Shown one piece after another: positions 1 to 11,947 of a DNA stretch of 64,000 nt. Both the position numbers and the translations under genes were made by a program. Source of the DNA: Apoderus coryli (taxonomy: Eukaryota > Arthropoda > Insecta > Coleoptera > Attelabidae); assembly GCA_911728435.2 (NCBI GenBank), contig OU452198.1, positions 38,779,902 to 38,843,901 on the forward strand. Reading direction: 5' to 3'. The notes below the pieces were generated by a model that was not told the origin of the DNA, did not search any database, and saw only the letters and a program-made list of their open reading frames with translations. Position 1 is the first letter of the stretch, and each line of letters opens with the position of its first letter.

Positions 1-740
1 GCGTTTTTCAGATATCGCGTACTTCATTGTACTTCAGACTTCGCCATTTGAAAGAGACGCTTTTTTGATGTTGAGTTGCAGAGACTTTGCCAGATGATGA
101 ATGCTTTACGCTTAGTGTCTATTAGTTTTTGTATCTCTTCATCAATTGCGTCGAACCAATCCTAATGTTTTTCGCACCAAGCCTACTGTCTTCTAACCAG
201 CAGAGAGCACCAGCGGACCTAAATAACGACCAGTGTTCTTCAATACCATCCGGATATTTTTCCGGGAGCTTGGCCTGCAGGTGTTGCTGGAAACACAATT
301 TCGCTCGGTTGTCCTTTAGGCATTCGATATTAAGCTTTCGCCTTAGTTTCCTTCCCTGTTGTACTAGTTTTGCAGGTAGACTTAGGGTCATATTGGATCG
401 CACAAGTCGATGATCAGTCCAGCAATCGTCAAAGCTTTGGTGCTCTCTACTCCATTTTGGTCACGAGCGCGAATTACGTAGTTGCTCAAATGCCAGTGCT
501 TAGACCTTGTATGTTCCCAAGCCGTCTTAAACTTGTGTTTTTGTCTAAAATGTGTGTTTGTAAGACTAAGATCCTGTTCTGCGCATTTGGTTAGCAGCAA
601 TAGACCGTTGGAATTACACATGATAATCTTGTTGGAGTCACGTTGGCCAGCACTCTATCAAGCTGGGAGTAGAATTCCTCTTTTAATTACACACCCAGAT
701 GGTGGCAAATTTATTACTTTTTTAAATCTAGTTATCTCGC
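1..740 (-). pseudogene. RTE-type non-LTR retrotransposon, endonuclease-domain remnant (runs off left edge)
   Basis: Read on the minus strand, three broken frames together give the apurinic-type endonuclease and following linker of an RTE-like element. From the right: a KEEFYSQLDRVLANVTP segment near 690-640, then CAEQDLSLTNTHF and HTRSKHWHLSNYVI, a TDHRLVRSN block near 405-380 carrying the catalytic Asp-His pair, and a linker ending KRKAFIIWQSLCNS near 110-60. Frameshifts lie near 640, 420 and 115, and the GDFNARVG-type block expected after the first segment is absent. The reverse transcriptase would lie left of position 1. This family normally cuts target DNA for target-primed reverse transcription. 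Family assignment rests on motif order (endonuclease to linker) and is fairly secure; activity is excluded by the breaks. Confidence 0.8.
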
Positions 741-1300
741 ACAAATTTCAGCAAACAAATGAACGGAATTGACAATAAATATATGACATTTCATCTCGTC
801 ATGCAAGAAACGTTATATTTTAAATTATTTCTAAGATGTGTTTTAACAAAAATAATTGATTTTTAAGTATTTTAATGCAGATAAGGTAATATATACGAAC
901 TGTTTAGAAACCCTAAAACAGCAACCTAAAAAAAAATTTTTTTCATTTTTCTTGGGGTATTAGTTCCATATTAAAATTTCAACAATTTGGTTTTTAGTGT
1001 TTTATATCATGTGGCTTGATTTTCGTTTGTATAAATAAATAATAAAATAAATATATATTTGTTAAAAAATTAATACAATAATTTGTAGACATATCAACAA
1101 ACAAAACATATAAAACATAAGAATAATTAATACTATACACAAATAAAATATTGTACAGGTATATCGTCAAATAAATAAAGAAATGAATTAATTAATACAG
1201 TTAAAGTAAATTAATTGGGTATATTAAGTGTGTGTATTGTAAAGACATGAACATTCGTCTATGAAATTCGTCGATTTGTCGTCTCTGTGTTTAGTGTCTT

Positions 1301-1325
1301 GGTCTTATGACCGAAACCGGTTACA
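1301..1325 (+). other. Decayed hammerhead-like motif (stem II and GAAAC only)
   Basis: A 4-bp hairpin GGTC-TTAT-GACC is followed directly by GAAACCGGT, the arrangement of hammerhead stem II and its 3' core. The upstream CUGANGA box is not recognisable (the bases before the hairpin read GTGTCTT). It is probably a relic of the same element class as the other motifs. Confidence 0.35.
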
Positions 1326-1429
1326 TACAATAAAATTGACAACTAAATTGATTACGTAGCTGAACTTCGAGTGGTTTGAGTCTTATTATATAATGATCCA
1401 GTGTGTGAATCGCTCCAAATCGCTCAAAA

Positions 1430-1540
1430 TTAATACAGATTAAAAAAGTCACCTGCTGAATAAAAAGCTCTTTCTAACAAGTATGTTTTTAGAGCTTTAC
1501 GGAATCTAAGAAGGGATGGTAACGATTTGATTTCGAAAGA
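1430..1540 (-). pseudogene. C-terminal scrap of a Jockey/CR1-like non-LTR protein
   Basis: The minus strand reads LPSLLRFRKALKTYLLERAF then YSAGDFFNLY and a stop. This is the usual last segment of these reverse-transcriptase polyproteins and matches the ending of the element at 3612-4530 (FKNRLKNYLIDKAFYSIDEF). Only about 35 residues remain. The open frame continues to 1729 but that part shows no similarity and is probably read-through. Confidence 0.6.
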
Positions 1541-1570
1541 CATGCATTGTACGCATGGATTTTTAACGAA

Positions 1571-1616
1571 TATCCTACCTGAGGAAGGCAAAAAACATGC
1601 CGAAACGTTGCAGCAA
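1571..1616 (+). ncRNA. Hammerhead-like ribozyme motif, class with extra core base
   Basis: CTGAGGA (1579-1585, fits CUGANGA), one extra A, stem II GGCA/TGCC with an A-rich loop, GAAAC (1602-1606) and an ACGT palindrome as stem III, then GTT as the cleavage triplet. Stem I is weak: G1610 pairs C1578, then a mismatch and two pairs. The extra base after A9 is shared with the 22401 motif. An extra nucleotide at this place is known in the CChMVd viroid hammerhead, so it need not inactivate. Probably a decayed or weak ribozyme of PLE type. Confidence 0.5.
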
Positions 1617-1729
1617 CAAACAGAAAAAATTACAACATGTTTAAACACTAAAAACCAAATTGTTGAATTTTTAATATTGAACCAAGACCCCAAGAAAAAT
1701 AAGAAAAAAAATTGATATACAAAATTCAA

Positions 1730-3611
1730 GAAAATAAAAAATAATTAAAATTAATATAATAATTATGGTAACGTGTTAGAAAATCAGGAACAGTCCATCC
1801 CTACTATTCCGTTTAAGTAAAAACACTCCCTCGCATATCAGTGTAGGATAAATCAAGAACCGGAAATATATAAGGTGTTATTACCGAAAAATTGTCATGA
1901 TCAAAATACTGATATCTAACTGCGCTGAACAAAAAATCAATTTTCATAATTATTCATCACTCCCAACGCTATTTTCCTACTTTCGTCTAATTTAAAAGAC
2001 AGACACCTCTCATCTCAACCAGAACATGCCCAAAAATAAAACGCCAACCCTATGCTTACCGTATGTTATAAAGAAATATTACCATTTTTATAATGCAAAT
2101 TTCTATTTGTATGCAAAAGCCTTTGCATCTCATAACCTATTGTTAAAATATACAGTACTTTCATTTTAAAATTTGCGACACAGAATAACTCGATGACGAG
2201 TTATTTGAGCGGGAACTTCAAACCCACTTTTGGTTGAATTTTGTAGGATTAGCAAAAAATAGGTACAAGACGCTAATACAATACTTGATTATTACATTTT
2301 CTTCAAGAATCATGTATACGTTGGGAGAGACAATAGGAACAGGAACGGAAGTCAAAATCGTTGTGCTCATTGGACAGCAGCAGTTGTCAACGCAAGTATG
2401 TAACTACTTGACTTAAGAGTTTATAAAACTCAGCCAGAACATACTGATTACCTCAACACTACAATAACTCAAGCCTGTAGACAGGTAGCTCACGAAACGT
2501 TACGAAAAGTCCAGCAGAATTAGAAAATAAGCTGCATTATTGTTTAAAAAATTATGCAGCTCTCTTTGAACACAGAAGTTCCCTTTCAAAAACAAAATCG
2601 TGTTTACTCTGGGTGACAAGTTTTACAATGAAAGCACTGTATATAAGCATGGAAGGCAAAAAATAACAACATACATATTATACTATACACCTCAAGTTTA
2701 ATAAAGACTTTCTGCGTATCGTTGCAATTTTATTAAACTTGTAAAACATAAACTCTTATTATTAACATGCCGAGAAGAGCCGACCGTTATGAAATTATGA
2801 GAAAACTCTGTTGAACGCTGCTTTTAAAGTAATAATATTTATATTTAGACAAAGCCATCGTTGATGTTAGAAAATTACACTGTAGAGTGGAGAGAAGTTG
2901 GGGTAACTCAATATGTTTACTAAGTTAAAAAAGTGTCCCAAACCGAGGCATTAAAAATTCTTTTTAAGGTCTTATTTTTTATTCGACCACGCATTTTTAT
3001 TTGTAATTTAAAATTAACAAGAAGCTAGCCCGATGGATAGACTAGCCTGTAATTTCCCAATATTACAGACTTTTGACAGTCTTGATCCCAATAATACTTT
3101 TTTATGCGTGTTGCTTTAGCATAACATATTTTATGTTTAAAATTTTTTGTCCTTACGTTAAGAATATTAAAAATTATGTATTCGGCAACTTTAATATTTC
3201 TAGTATTGATTTTCCAAAACCTACTTTTAAGCTTACTTTGTGTTATACCAAAGTCAGTAACTAAACTTACTGAATTGTTATATTGTAAAATTTTCCAAAA
3301 TTTCAAAAATATGTAGTTTTCGTATGTCGATCATGCCAGTTTTTAAGCATAGTTTTAGGTATATAATTTGTTTTCTTACAAGATTGTGTTACTTAGTCTT
3401 ACTTACTATGTGTTTTAATGTTCATGTAATTACGTTCATATATAAAAAAGTTAAGCAATAATTTATTAAAAAAATCTTATTTTATTGATTTTCCAAAACA
3501 TACCTTTTTCGACTTACTATAGGCTTTTGGGGAGACCTCCACACACTTTTTCCCTAACCTAATACATTTACCGCAGATACCTACACCCGCTGATCGAAAA
3601 TATTGTAAATT
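1730..3611. other. AT-rich stretch without recognised genes
   Basis: No protein similarity, terminal repeat or RNA gene was recognised. Open frames here (for example 2234-2416 and 3025-3306) are short, low in complexity and unlike any family I know. CTCACGAAACGTTACG near 2490 recalls a hammerhead 3' core but has no matching CUGANGA box. Confidence 0.4.
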
Positions 3612-4530
3612 GATTTTTTTTTATTGTCATTACATGTCATTACCAAAAAAGGTTTACACAAGTCATATTAAATACTAAAATACTACATAACACAACATAA
3701 AACATAGAAATGTATATAACTTAATCAAAACAGAAAGTCAGTGCTGAGGAATTCATCAATGGAGTAAAAAGCCTTGTCAATTAAGTAGTTTTTTAATCTA
3801 TTTTTGAACATTGCAAGGCTCAGTGTTTTCAAACTATCTGGCAAATGATTATAGCATGTGGGACCATGATAATTTACAGAATCTCTGCTTCCATTGAACC
3901 TCATATATTCAGGAAGAATGTCATTTTTGTTTCTGGTATTGTGGTTGTGAACTTCATCATGCCTTATGTACAGATTGTAATTATTTTTCACATACATAAT
4001 TGAATTGTAGATATAGAGACACGGGAGTGTAATTATTTTACAGTCTTTAAATTTACGTCTGACATCCTCTCTAGACTTTAAATCTGTCATTATTCGAACC
4101 ACTCGTCTTTGGATTGCGAATACCCGACTAGCATGATAAGAGTGTCCCCAAATTGACAAAGCATACAAAGCCACACTGTGAAAAAGGCCAAAACATGCTG
4201 ATTTCAAAAGATTAAAAGAGACTTCACCCTTCAAGCTTCGCAACATGAACACAACCTTAGACAACTTGGCAATGGTAACCTCGACATGACCCGCCCAGGT
4301 TAGCTTTTGGTCCAAAGTGACACCCAAAAACTTTACCAGACCATCAGAAACAGCAACATCCGTCTCACGTAATGTAAATATTTTAGTAGCTGTTTTATTG
4401 GCATTCATACAGAGTTTGTTAGCTGCAAACCAGTCAGCAGCCCTGGACTGTGAATTAATCATACTTGAGGCCAGAACATCACTCGACAGTCCAACATCGA
4501 CAATAGTTGAATAGTCTGCAAACAGTTTTC
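3612..4530 (-). pseudogene. 5'-truncated CR1/Jockey-like non-LTR retrotransposon, 3' part
   Basis: The minus frame reads through the end of the reverse transcriptase: KLFADYSTIVDVGL (the catalytic box, normally ADD, here ADY), MNANKTATKIF, VKFLGVTLDQKLTWAGHV, the thumb and connection region, and the usual C-terminus DSLKTLSLAMFKNRLKNYLI. The stop is at 3725. A roughly 110-nt AT-rich 3' UTR ends in an A-tract (T-run at 3613-3621 on the plus strand), typical of target-primed insertion. The region above about 4530 in the same frame has no similarity, so the copy is 5'-truncated. The frame is open for about 270 residues, so this is one of the less damaged copies, but Asp to Tyr in the catalytic box makes it inactive. 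Confidence 0.8.
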
Positions 4531-5642
4531 TCGACACGCAGAACTTTTTATAAAGAATTACTTTTTGCCGTGAAATGAAAAATAAAGAAGTTTGTTCTCT
4601 TGTGAATCCCATCCACGGACACCCTGTATAAGTTAACATAACTTAGGTGTCTTAAACTAAATTAGAAATCCAATTGAACCATGTGAAAAAACATGTAAGG
4701 TTCCATTTAAAATAAGAAAGTTCGCAACGACTTATAGTAATACAAATATTTGAAGTAGAACGCAATTTGCAAGTAGAAAAACTTCTAATCCAGGCCTACG
4801 TGAATCACCCTATATAGGGTGTTCTATTTGAAGTAATCAATTACATTTTAGTCGAATTATTACCAACGACAGTAGTGCAATTCCAAATTTTCCAAAAGAG
4901 CATGGTAGGACATCCTGTATTGCAAATAAAGTGAATCTAAATCAAACCAAATATATACAATTAAGTTGGAAAGTAGCTGTCTTTGATTAATCCCAAATGA
5001 TTCCCAAATACGCAATGGTCCACAGCGAATTCTTCTTCTCTGCTTTTGCCTTTACACTACGACCCAGATTATCCGACTATTCCTCTTCATATCAAAATAC
5101 ATAATATAGGAGTACATGGTCCTGCAAACATCCGCATCAACTTGGAAACTGTTGGTATATAGACACACCGTAATGGAAGCGAACAGAGTTCGCTTAACAA
5201 CTTCTATCTCATTGAAAACGTGATGTGCATTTCGTGGGTGAAAGTTGGAAGTTCACGAGAGAGTTTGATATGATATTACTAATAGTTCTGTAACCTTATT
5301 GGGTAAATTAAAAACAACGTTGATGGATATGAATATTTGTAGGGCTTACCATCCAAAATATTATATTACATAGGGTGTTTAGATTCTGCACTGGTTTACC
5401 GCAAAACACTTATTGATCCATTTTTTTAAATAAAGAACTATTTCGCAATTGGGCTAAAATACGAGCGCCACTATTTATATTTTAAACCGAATACACAGTG
5501 ATTCTTTATCGAAACCATTGGTGATGACATAAAAAATGCAGATAAATACAGATATGAGAAATTTGAAGTCCCCCGAGACGACTAAGACCTTTTCCAGATT
5601 CTGTTTCGTTACCCCAGGTCATCTATTTTAGATTATATTATA
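4531..5642. other. No recognised gene; CACCCTGTATA-type repeat ends
   Basis: Contains the short palindromic phrase CACCCTATATAGGGTG at 4807-4822 and other variants of the ACACCCTGTA termini seen throughout the window. No coding similarity seen. Confidence 0.4.
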
Positions 5643-5796
5643 TAATGCCGGAAAAGTTTTGGAGTGACATTTTTCCAATCTCGTTCGGACACCTCCAAAA
5701 CATGGCTTTTGAAAGCATCCTCGGCATATTTTGTTCAAGGAATAATTTATTCTTTGGAAACAAAACGAGGTAATTGGGTGCCACATCAGGATGATA
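5643..5796 (-). pseudogene. Possible mariner-family transposase C-terminal fragment
   Basis: Minus strand reads YHPDVAPNYLVLFPKNK followed by LFLEQNMPRMLSKAMF. This resembles the YSPDLAPSDYxLFPKMK block that carries the third catalytic Asp in mariner-type transposases; at that position the expected Ser-Asp is Asn-Tyr here. About 50 residues, no flanking support found. A chance resemblance is possible. Confidence 0.4.
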
Positions 5797-7112
5797 TGTC
5801 TACTTACTAGATGTGCCAGAAGTGCCTGATTCTAACATTATAATGTTACAAATGGAGACAAACTCATAATATGAATTTTCAAATAATGTTTTTTCTGATA
5901 ATTGTGTATTATGTTCATCCTCGAAATCACTAGTAATAATTTCATTCATTAAATTCATCCAACAATCTATCAACATTTTTAGATTTTAATTTCATTTCCA
6001 CAACTATACCTTGATCTAAACTATTAACTTTTTTATATTTACTATAAATTTGCTGGATGTATTTATTGAAAATTGTTTGGCGTGTTTTTAAAACACGTCG
6101 TTTTTTAATTAAATGCTTTAACGTATTTTCTAAATTATCATCCATATTTTATGACGTTACTTACAAAAAATTAATTTGTTGCGTCAAAAATAAAACGAGT
6201 ACGAGTATAGTATATTTGAAATAAAAAATATCATCGACTTACTTTAAAGCCTTAACCAAACCTTATTTTATGTTGTGCTCATCCACAAATCATCTATCTG
6301 CTATATGTCTGCTACTTCTACTTCTGCTGTTGATACTACTTGGTACTAACTGGTAGACAGCAACTTCGTCACCCAAAAATACAACACCAATATTTTCTGT
6401 TCACCCAAATGTATTTTCTTTCTTGAACAGAAATGTGTTGACGCAATTTCCCGAATTCAATATCCAGCTCGAAGGACCAAATTTTGTTGGGGATTTACCC
6501 GCTATTTTGTACTTAATATGTGTTTTATTGAGAACCAACGAGTCCTAACAACAGCTTTTTATTATTTTTTCTGACATATTAATGACAATCAACAACATCA
6601 AAACAATTGGTAAATTACAACATACTAATACATTTAAATATATAATTCACAATATACAATGGGGTAGAAATATTAAAACTAACATAATATAAATGTACTG
6701 TGTGTGCGATACATTCTGAACAGATCCAGCAATCTGACTTTTTAGGCGTTGAAATGGTCAATTGTTCAGCACAATCGAACCAAGATCCCAATGAAAGTGA
6801 CGATTATGCTTTCGAAATTGTTGAGATTTTTCAAGAATCTTAGAATCTTTTCACTCGTCACAAGCATGAGTTTGTTTGTATAGTATTTGACGTAAAAAAC
6901 AATATTTTTTATATGAATACGACTTTTTTTTTCATATTTGATTTATGTCAATTTAAGTAGAAAAATAAGATTTCCAAATTATTTTTTATAAAAAACTATC
7001 ATGATCTCAAAAAAAAACCGGAAAAATAATGTTAATTTTATAATAAATATATTTTTTCTACAAGCGTGACCTCATAATAGAAATTTAAAAGAATGATATT
7101 GTAAAGTTTCTC
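5797..7112. other. AT-rich stretch without recognised genes
   Basis: A 67-residue open frame at 5942-6145 (minus) is lysine-rich and unlike anything I recognise. No repeats with clear ends were found. Confidence 0.35.
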
Positions 7113-7161
7113 TGTCGCCACTGATGACGGAACTGGATTAGCTCCGAAACATGTTTGGACA
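7113..7161 (+). ncRNA. Hammerhead ribozyme motif
   Basis: CTGATGA at 7121-7127, stem II CGGA/TCCG closing an 11-nt loop, GAAAC at 7146-7150, palindromic stem III ACATGT at 7149-7154, and GTT as the cleavage triplet (cut after 7155). Stem I pairs CCA (7118-7120) with TGG (7156-7158), skips CG, then pairs TGT (7113-7115) with ACA (7159-7161). All core positions fit. The tiny stem III resembles PLE-type hammerheads, which are thought to work best as dimers. Confidence 0.7.
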
Positions 7162-7572
7162 AAGGACGTGAATTTGTATTAAATTTATTTTTGTGGAAAT
7201 TTGACTATTATTTGTCACTAAAAAAATTTACAACACCACTTAAGAATAAACTATGTATTGAACTTAAAAAAAAATAGCTAACTTAGCTTTGTTTTGATTG
7301 TGCTTAGATTGGTTAAGGTTTCATATGAAAGCTGTATCTTCGTTTTTCTTATTTGATGAGTCCAATGAGAACTGATCATTCTGCGTTCCTCTGATTCTGA
7401 ATATACAATTGCCACAAAAAAAAAAACAGTCATAGCTTTTGCACGTTATTTGCGAGAATCTGATCGTTATTTTCACTTGCTTACCAATATACCAAAAAAA
7501 AGTCATTACCGTCGAGAGAATTGTGTTTTTTAGCCAAAAAAGAGATGTAGATATATCAAAGTTATGTTTAAC

Positions 7573-7916
7573 GAAAATAATTATGTGACATAGCGGACAA
7601 AATGACTGGTTTTACCTCCACAAGCGATTTTGTTTAATTTAGCAGGGCCAGAGTCATTTTGATTTCTATTTTTTACGGTTGGTGTTGTTACCTATACATT
7701 GGATTTGTTCGGACTCTGTGTGGTGGGATATGCATTACTATGTGTATGTAGATGGTACGTGTTTACATATATCTACTGTTAAATGCAGGAGCTCATAATA
7801 ACAGCAAAACGAATTCGTCGGTTCTACTGAATTACGTTGCGGCCTGCTAAATTAACCAAAATCCCTTGTGTAGGTAAAACCAGTCATTTTGTCCACTATG
7901 CCACAAAATTATTTTC
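7573..7916. mobile_element. Foldback/MITE-like element with 74-nt inverted arms
   Basis: Arms 7573-7646 and 7843-7916 are inverted copies with no net indel (coordinate sums are equal) and a few mismatches; both contain GACAAAATGACTGGTTTTAC. The inner 196 bp has no coding sequence. No unambiguous target duplication was found because both flanks are AT-rich. Non-autonomous DNA transposon is the likely nature. Confidence 0.65.
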
Positions 7917-9730
7917 TTTTTATTATATTTACAGACACAAATTCATATTCCAGTTATGTTTAACATTTAGGGGAATATTTTCGCAGTCCCTCATCTTGAT
8001 ATGGAATGTCTACGCTCTATATTGCAATTATCTCCGCTGTTCTTCCACCTACTCGGTGGAAATTTGATTTTGTCAGTTTCCACCACAGTATGTGGGTAAT
8101 ATACTACTATTAAATTATTGGTATCCACGCTAATAATAATTATATTTTGTGCTCTATTGATTTTCCCGTAAATATTGGTTGTAGGTTAAGGTTTTGTTTT
8201 TCTTGTTAATTAAAACGTATTTTTATTTGGATTCGTGGATCTGTAGCACAACTGTCTCCCCAAAATACGTAGATGAGGTATGCAGTTTTCTAAAAAAATC
8301 TATGTTTACTATTTATATTCACGTGAAATATTTACGTAGCGTTTACGTTAATAATCAAAGAAGTATGAAATTGCCACTAAATCGGTCATTAACTACTTAA
8401 TTAAGCTATAAATTAAAAATACGCAAAGATAACGATAACATTTTAGAACGTTTTAGTTTCATTTTTATAATAAAAATTAAAATTTCACATTTTATCTATG
8501 CAAATACCATTTTATATTCATGATAATAATAAAAGACTGCTTCCAATAATGCTTTCTCGAGTTTTCTTCTATCTAAAGCAAGAATAAAAAAGAAAGAAGG
8601 AAACCACGGTATAAAATCTGAAAGTTTTCTCATCATTCACAGTCAAAAGCTGGTGTGGGAGCCTCTCGCTAGTGCTTGTAGTAATCATTTTTCAAATAAA
8701 ACCATTTTAAATAAACTTAATTGTGTTTTACTGGTAGAAAACATTAATTTTCAAGTGTAATGTAATTTTCCGTAGATGTTGTAGTAAGGAAGTAGATTAC
8801 TACCTGGAGTTTTGCCCAAAACATAAAAGGTTGTTCAAATAAATCTCCCAAAAAATTCGGGAGTGAGAACGTCAAAAAGTAAGTGTGCTCTAAGTCTGTA
8901 GGTCCCTGTCAGCTTTATTTTAGCAAGACTCTTTTTGAAAGTGCTATCACTAGCACTTAATGATGAATTCTGTCAAAAGCTTTTAAAATATCTGTATAGA
9001 GCACGTCAAAGTCTATCCAAAGCTCAACTCTGACTCAGAAAGCACAGCCACATTTGACACACCCGAACAACCAAATTAAAATTAACCCAGCTTTCATCTG
9101 TCAAAGTTTGTCATAGAGCTATATTTTGAAATATTGCTATTAATAAAACTATTATTTTAAGAGAGCCCAATTTTGCTAATGAACGTAAATAATCAACTTC
9201 ACTGTTATTAAAATTTTAATTGTACTTGTTTCAGGGAATTAGTTTTCCAAAGGTTTTCGTTATATTCTTTCATAAATCATTATTCCAACGCATCTTTTAT
9301 AGGTTGCTGGAACATTTTTCATTCACCTTTACTTATCTCCCAATGCTCACGTACAAACAACATGGAAAAAAGACGATCATTAGGAAGATAGTTAACCATT
9401 AGCTATTTGTAACTGTCATCATTGTTAGTTTGTGTATATGTGTGGTGAAAACCACACGTATTTGTGTAGTTCCCTAGAAAATGGATTGTTTTCGGTGGCA
9501 AAAACTTGTCGACCAAACTAAGCGGCTACAATGCAAATCGAGACGCTAACAAAACCAGGGTTTTTTTCATAATGCAGGAAGTACTCGTGTTTTTTTATTT
9601 TGGTATAACAATACTATACATACAGGGTTTTTGCTGGTCGATGGTACATCAGAAGTTTTGGGAAAAGTAAACATACGAATTGTTTTGAAAATTTAAGCTA
9701 TTACTAAAGCCAACTTTCTTATTTCAAATG
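7917..9730. other. No recognised gene
   Basis: AT-rich with several short frames (7837-8067, 8194-8400, 9220-9402) that show no family similarity. A short palindrome AAGTGCTATCACTAGCACTT sits near 8938. The phrase ATACAGGGTT at 9630 resembles the repeat ends seen elsewhere. Confidence 0.35.
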
Positions 9731-9740
9731 GAACAACCTA

Positions 9741-9990
9741 CAGGTATATTATTATATTTTTGAATTCCCATTTTCCCATTTTGGAGTATTTTTTAAAACA
9801 CATCCCTATACCTATCTTCAACTACACTTTTTCAATAAAATATAATTTATTTTGAATTTTTGTAGCCCAAAACAGGTTTCCGGAAAATACTCGTCAGAAT
9901 ATTAAAATTGTGAAGGTAGTTCAAGAACATCTTAGAAAAAAGTCAACTATCTTCCATAATGGTTTTAACAGACTTTCTTTGCTTACTCAG
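9741..9990 (+). repeat. Interspersed repeat, copy 1 (copy 2 at 16087-16320)
   Basis: This stretch and 16087-16320 share the same order of words: TATTATATTTTTGAATTCCC, TTTTGGAGTATTTT, CCTATC(T/C)TCAACTA, AATTTATTTTGAATTTTT, CCAAAACAG and GAAGGTAGTT. They are diverged direct copies of one non-coding family. An open frame at 9910-10107 falls inside it and is not conserved as a frame. Confidence 0.6.
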
Positions 9991-10984
9991 GAAGTCTATA
10001 ACGGCGGTACATTGGACTTCAGTGTTATCAGAACAGATGATACAAAGGTAAATAACACCCGAAAATCAATTATTTTTAAGCTCCACTACTTTCTAGACTT
10101 TATCTGAGAAGTTTGAAACATCGAAAACATTTGGAACTTCTCTACAAGTTGATTCGTGAAGAAGGTGATTGTTCTAAACTACTAAATCGAATAATCCTAG
10201 ATCTGGTAGTAGAAAAACAGTTACAGTAAAGGTTTAATTATACACAGGTAATTGCAATCTAACATCCAAGAAATTAATCAGTTATTCAATCAGAAATCCG
10301 TTAAGCATGCATCGTAAAACTTAAAATTTAATTTTCTGTCATAAATTTCTGGCTAAATCATAAAAAGACAAATAAAAACTTCAATTTTAATGTTAAATTA
10401 AATTTACTCTCTCGAACTGGACATGCATTAGTTGCTCCCGCTTTATTGTCCTAAGACACTTAATTAAGTACACAATGCAATCCATCTTTTTGTAAATCCG
10501 TTAACCAGCTAACATATTTTAACAAAAATTCCTACAAAAATACTACCGGATATGTCTATGTGCTGATTAACTTTTAGGAAACATTCAACGTACGTAAGAG
10601 CTTTAAAAAGAGGTTCAAAATTTATAAAATTAATACTTCTCAAACCTTATTATTATATATACATTAACCATAAGAAAAATTATAACCCACTGGCGTTCGA
10701 AAAGAGTGTAAAAAGGAGTTAAAACTTAAAGAAACATGTTTCCTAAGGCATGGCATCAATATTGACTAGTGATTTATAGTTTTATATCAAACCTATTAAA
10801 TGTATCATAAAAAATGTTACTTACATAGGCGGTCGTAAATAGTGTAAAAGAGGTCAAATTAATAAAAAAATATGTACTATACAGGGTGTTATTTCCAAAC
10901 TCCTAATTTTAGATGAAATATCATATACCCCAATATCAATGGCAGTAGGCAATAATAAATTGATCAAAATGCATCCAAAATACC
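9991..10984. other. No recognised gene
   Basis: AT-rich. CTATACAGGGTGTTATTTCC at 10876-10895 is another copy of the common repeat terminus. Two partial matches of GTAAAAAGGAGTTAAAA and GTAAAAGAGGTCAAATTAA near 10707 and 10848 suggest an old local duplication. Confidence 0.35.
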
Positions 10985-11463
10985 TTAACAGACCTCGCAA
11001 CGTATATTATCTGTTTAATTGAATTCCTCAAGAGATCGCCAGCATATGCTGGTTGCCGTTATTAGAATCTTCTCCCCGTAGACATAAAGAGCTGCCAATC
11101 AGAGACTGTATTTAAAAAAAAGTTAAAATTCTTTTTGACGAGCAACGCATTCTACAATTTGCAAGAGTTTACTGCTGTGGCTCAATAATTTAATTCTTGT
11201 GTTTTCCATTTGTGTGATTTTGGCTGTCTTATCTGTGTTACCTGTTGTCTAGAGTTTTTATATATTTTGTGTGTTTCATATTGTAGACAATATTGACGCG
11301 TTTATGTACAATTGAATGTGAAATTATTGTTGTTCTCATTATTTTAATTCAGTTTTGTATGTATCTTTCTTTGTTGTGTTATTTTAGTTTTACTTGACGT
11401 GCCAATGTACTTGTTAATGTACCAATTTATGGTTAATAAATATATTATTATATTATTATTATA
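10985..11463 (+). pseudogene. 3' end of a CR1/Jockey-like non-LTR retrotransposon
   Basis: The plus strand reads VFKKKLKFFLTSNAFYNLQE FTAVAQ then a stop near 11188, the standard C-terminal segment of these elements (compare FKNRLKNYLIDKAFYS at 3.7 kb). It is followed by a roughly 270-nt AT-rich 3' UTR ending in TTAATAAATATATTATTATA and an (ATT)n tail. Only the last 30 or so residues are legible; upstream residues are frameshifted. Confidence 0.6.
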
Positions 11464-11947
11464 ATTAAAAAAAATACTTCTTAGTGATCTCTAATAAATT
11501 TTGACACAAGCAGACCAAACTATATGAACTGTATCCAAGTCACCCCTAATATCCGTATCGAAAATTCTGCAAACGATATGTAAGAGAAAGAATACATAAG
11601 AAGAGAAGTTCGGTGTCGAGGTGGGTTATATATATTGAATAAATCACAATAAAAGGTCGAATGATTGCGGGTTGCCCATTGAAAGAAAGTTATGTTGCAA
11701 CTATGACATTTCCAGGATCGGCATTTGTATTTAATAGTTTTGAATAAAAAAGCAACCCCATTAGTTAAAAATATACTCAGTGACATTAGAAAAAATAATT
11801 TTTCTGAACTTGATTTTTTTGTGTTACATCAAGAATGAAACGATAAGGTTTGCAAGATATTTTATTAACCTCACCCCATCCGTAAAAATAAAATAAAATT
11901 AATAATGTGTTTGACAACCCCGTAACTTAATCAAATCTTGTTTTACA

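Larger units (their letters stand above)
940..1710. repeat. Inverted pair of Penelope-like tails with nested fragments
   Basis: The segments 946-1002 and 1645-1705 are about 57-60 nt imperfect inverted copies of each other; the shared core includes ACACTAAAAACCAAATTGTT. They enclose two hammerhead-like motifs on the plus strand and a non-LTR remnant on the minus strand. Inverted, partial terminal copies are a known habit of Penelope-like elements, but no PLE protein is visible here, so the assignment is inference from the motif content. Confidence 0.5.

Noticed and set aside
2456..2500. CTCACGAAACGTTACG as a hammerhead
   Set aside because: No CUGANGA box; CTGTAGA upstream breaks two invariant bases and stem II does not form.
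9910..10107. 65-residue frame beginning MKVVQEHLRKK
   Set aside because: It falls in an interspersed repeat whose second copy at 16.1 kb does not keep the frame.
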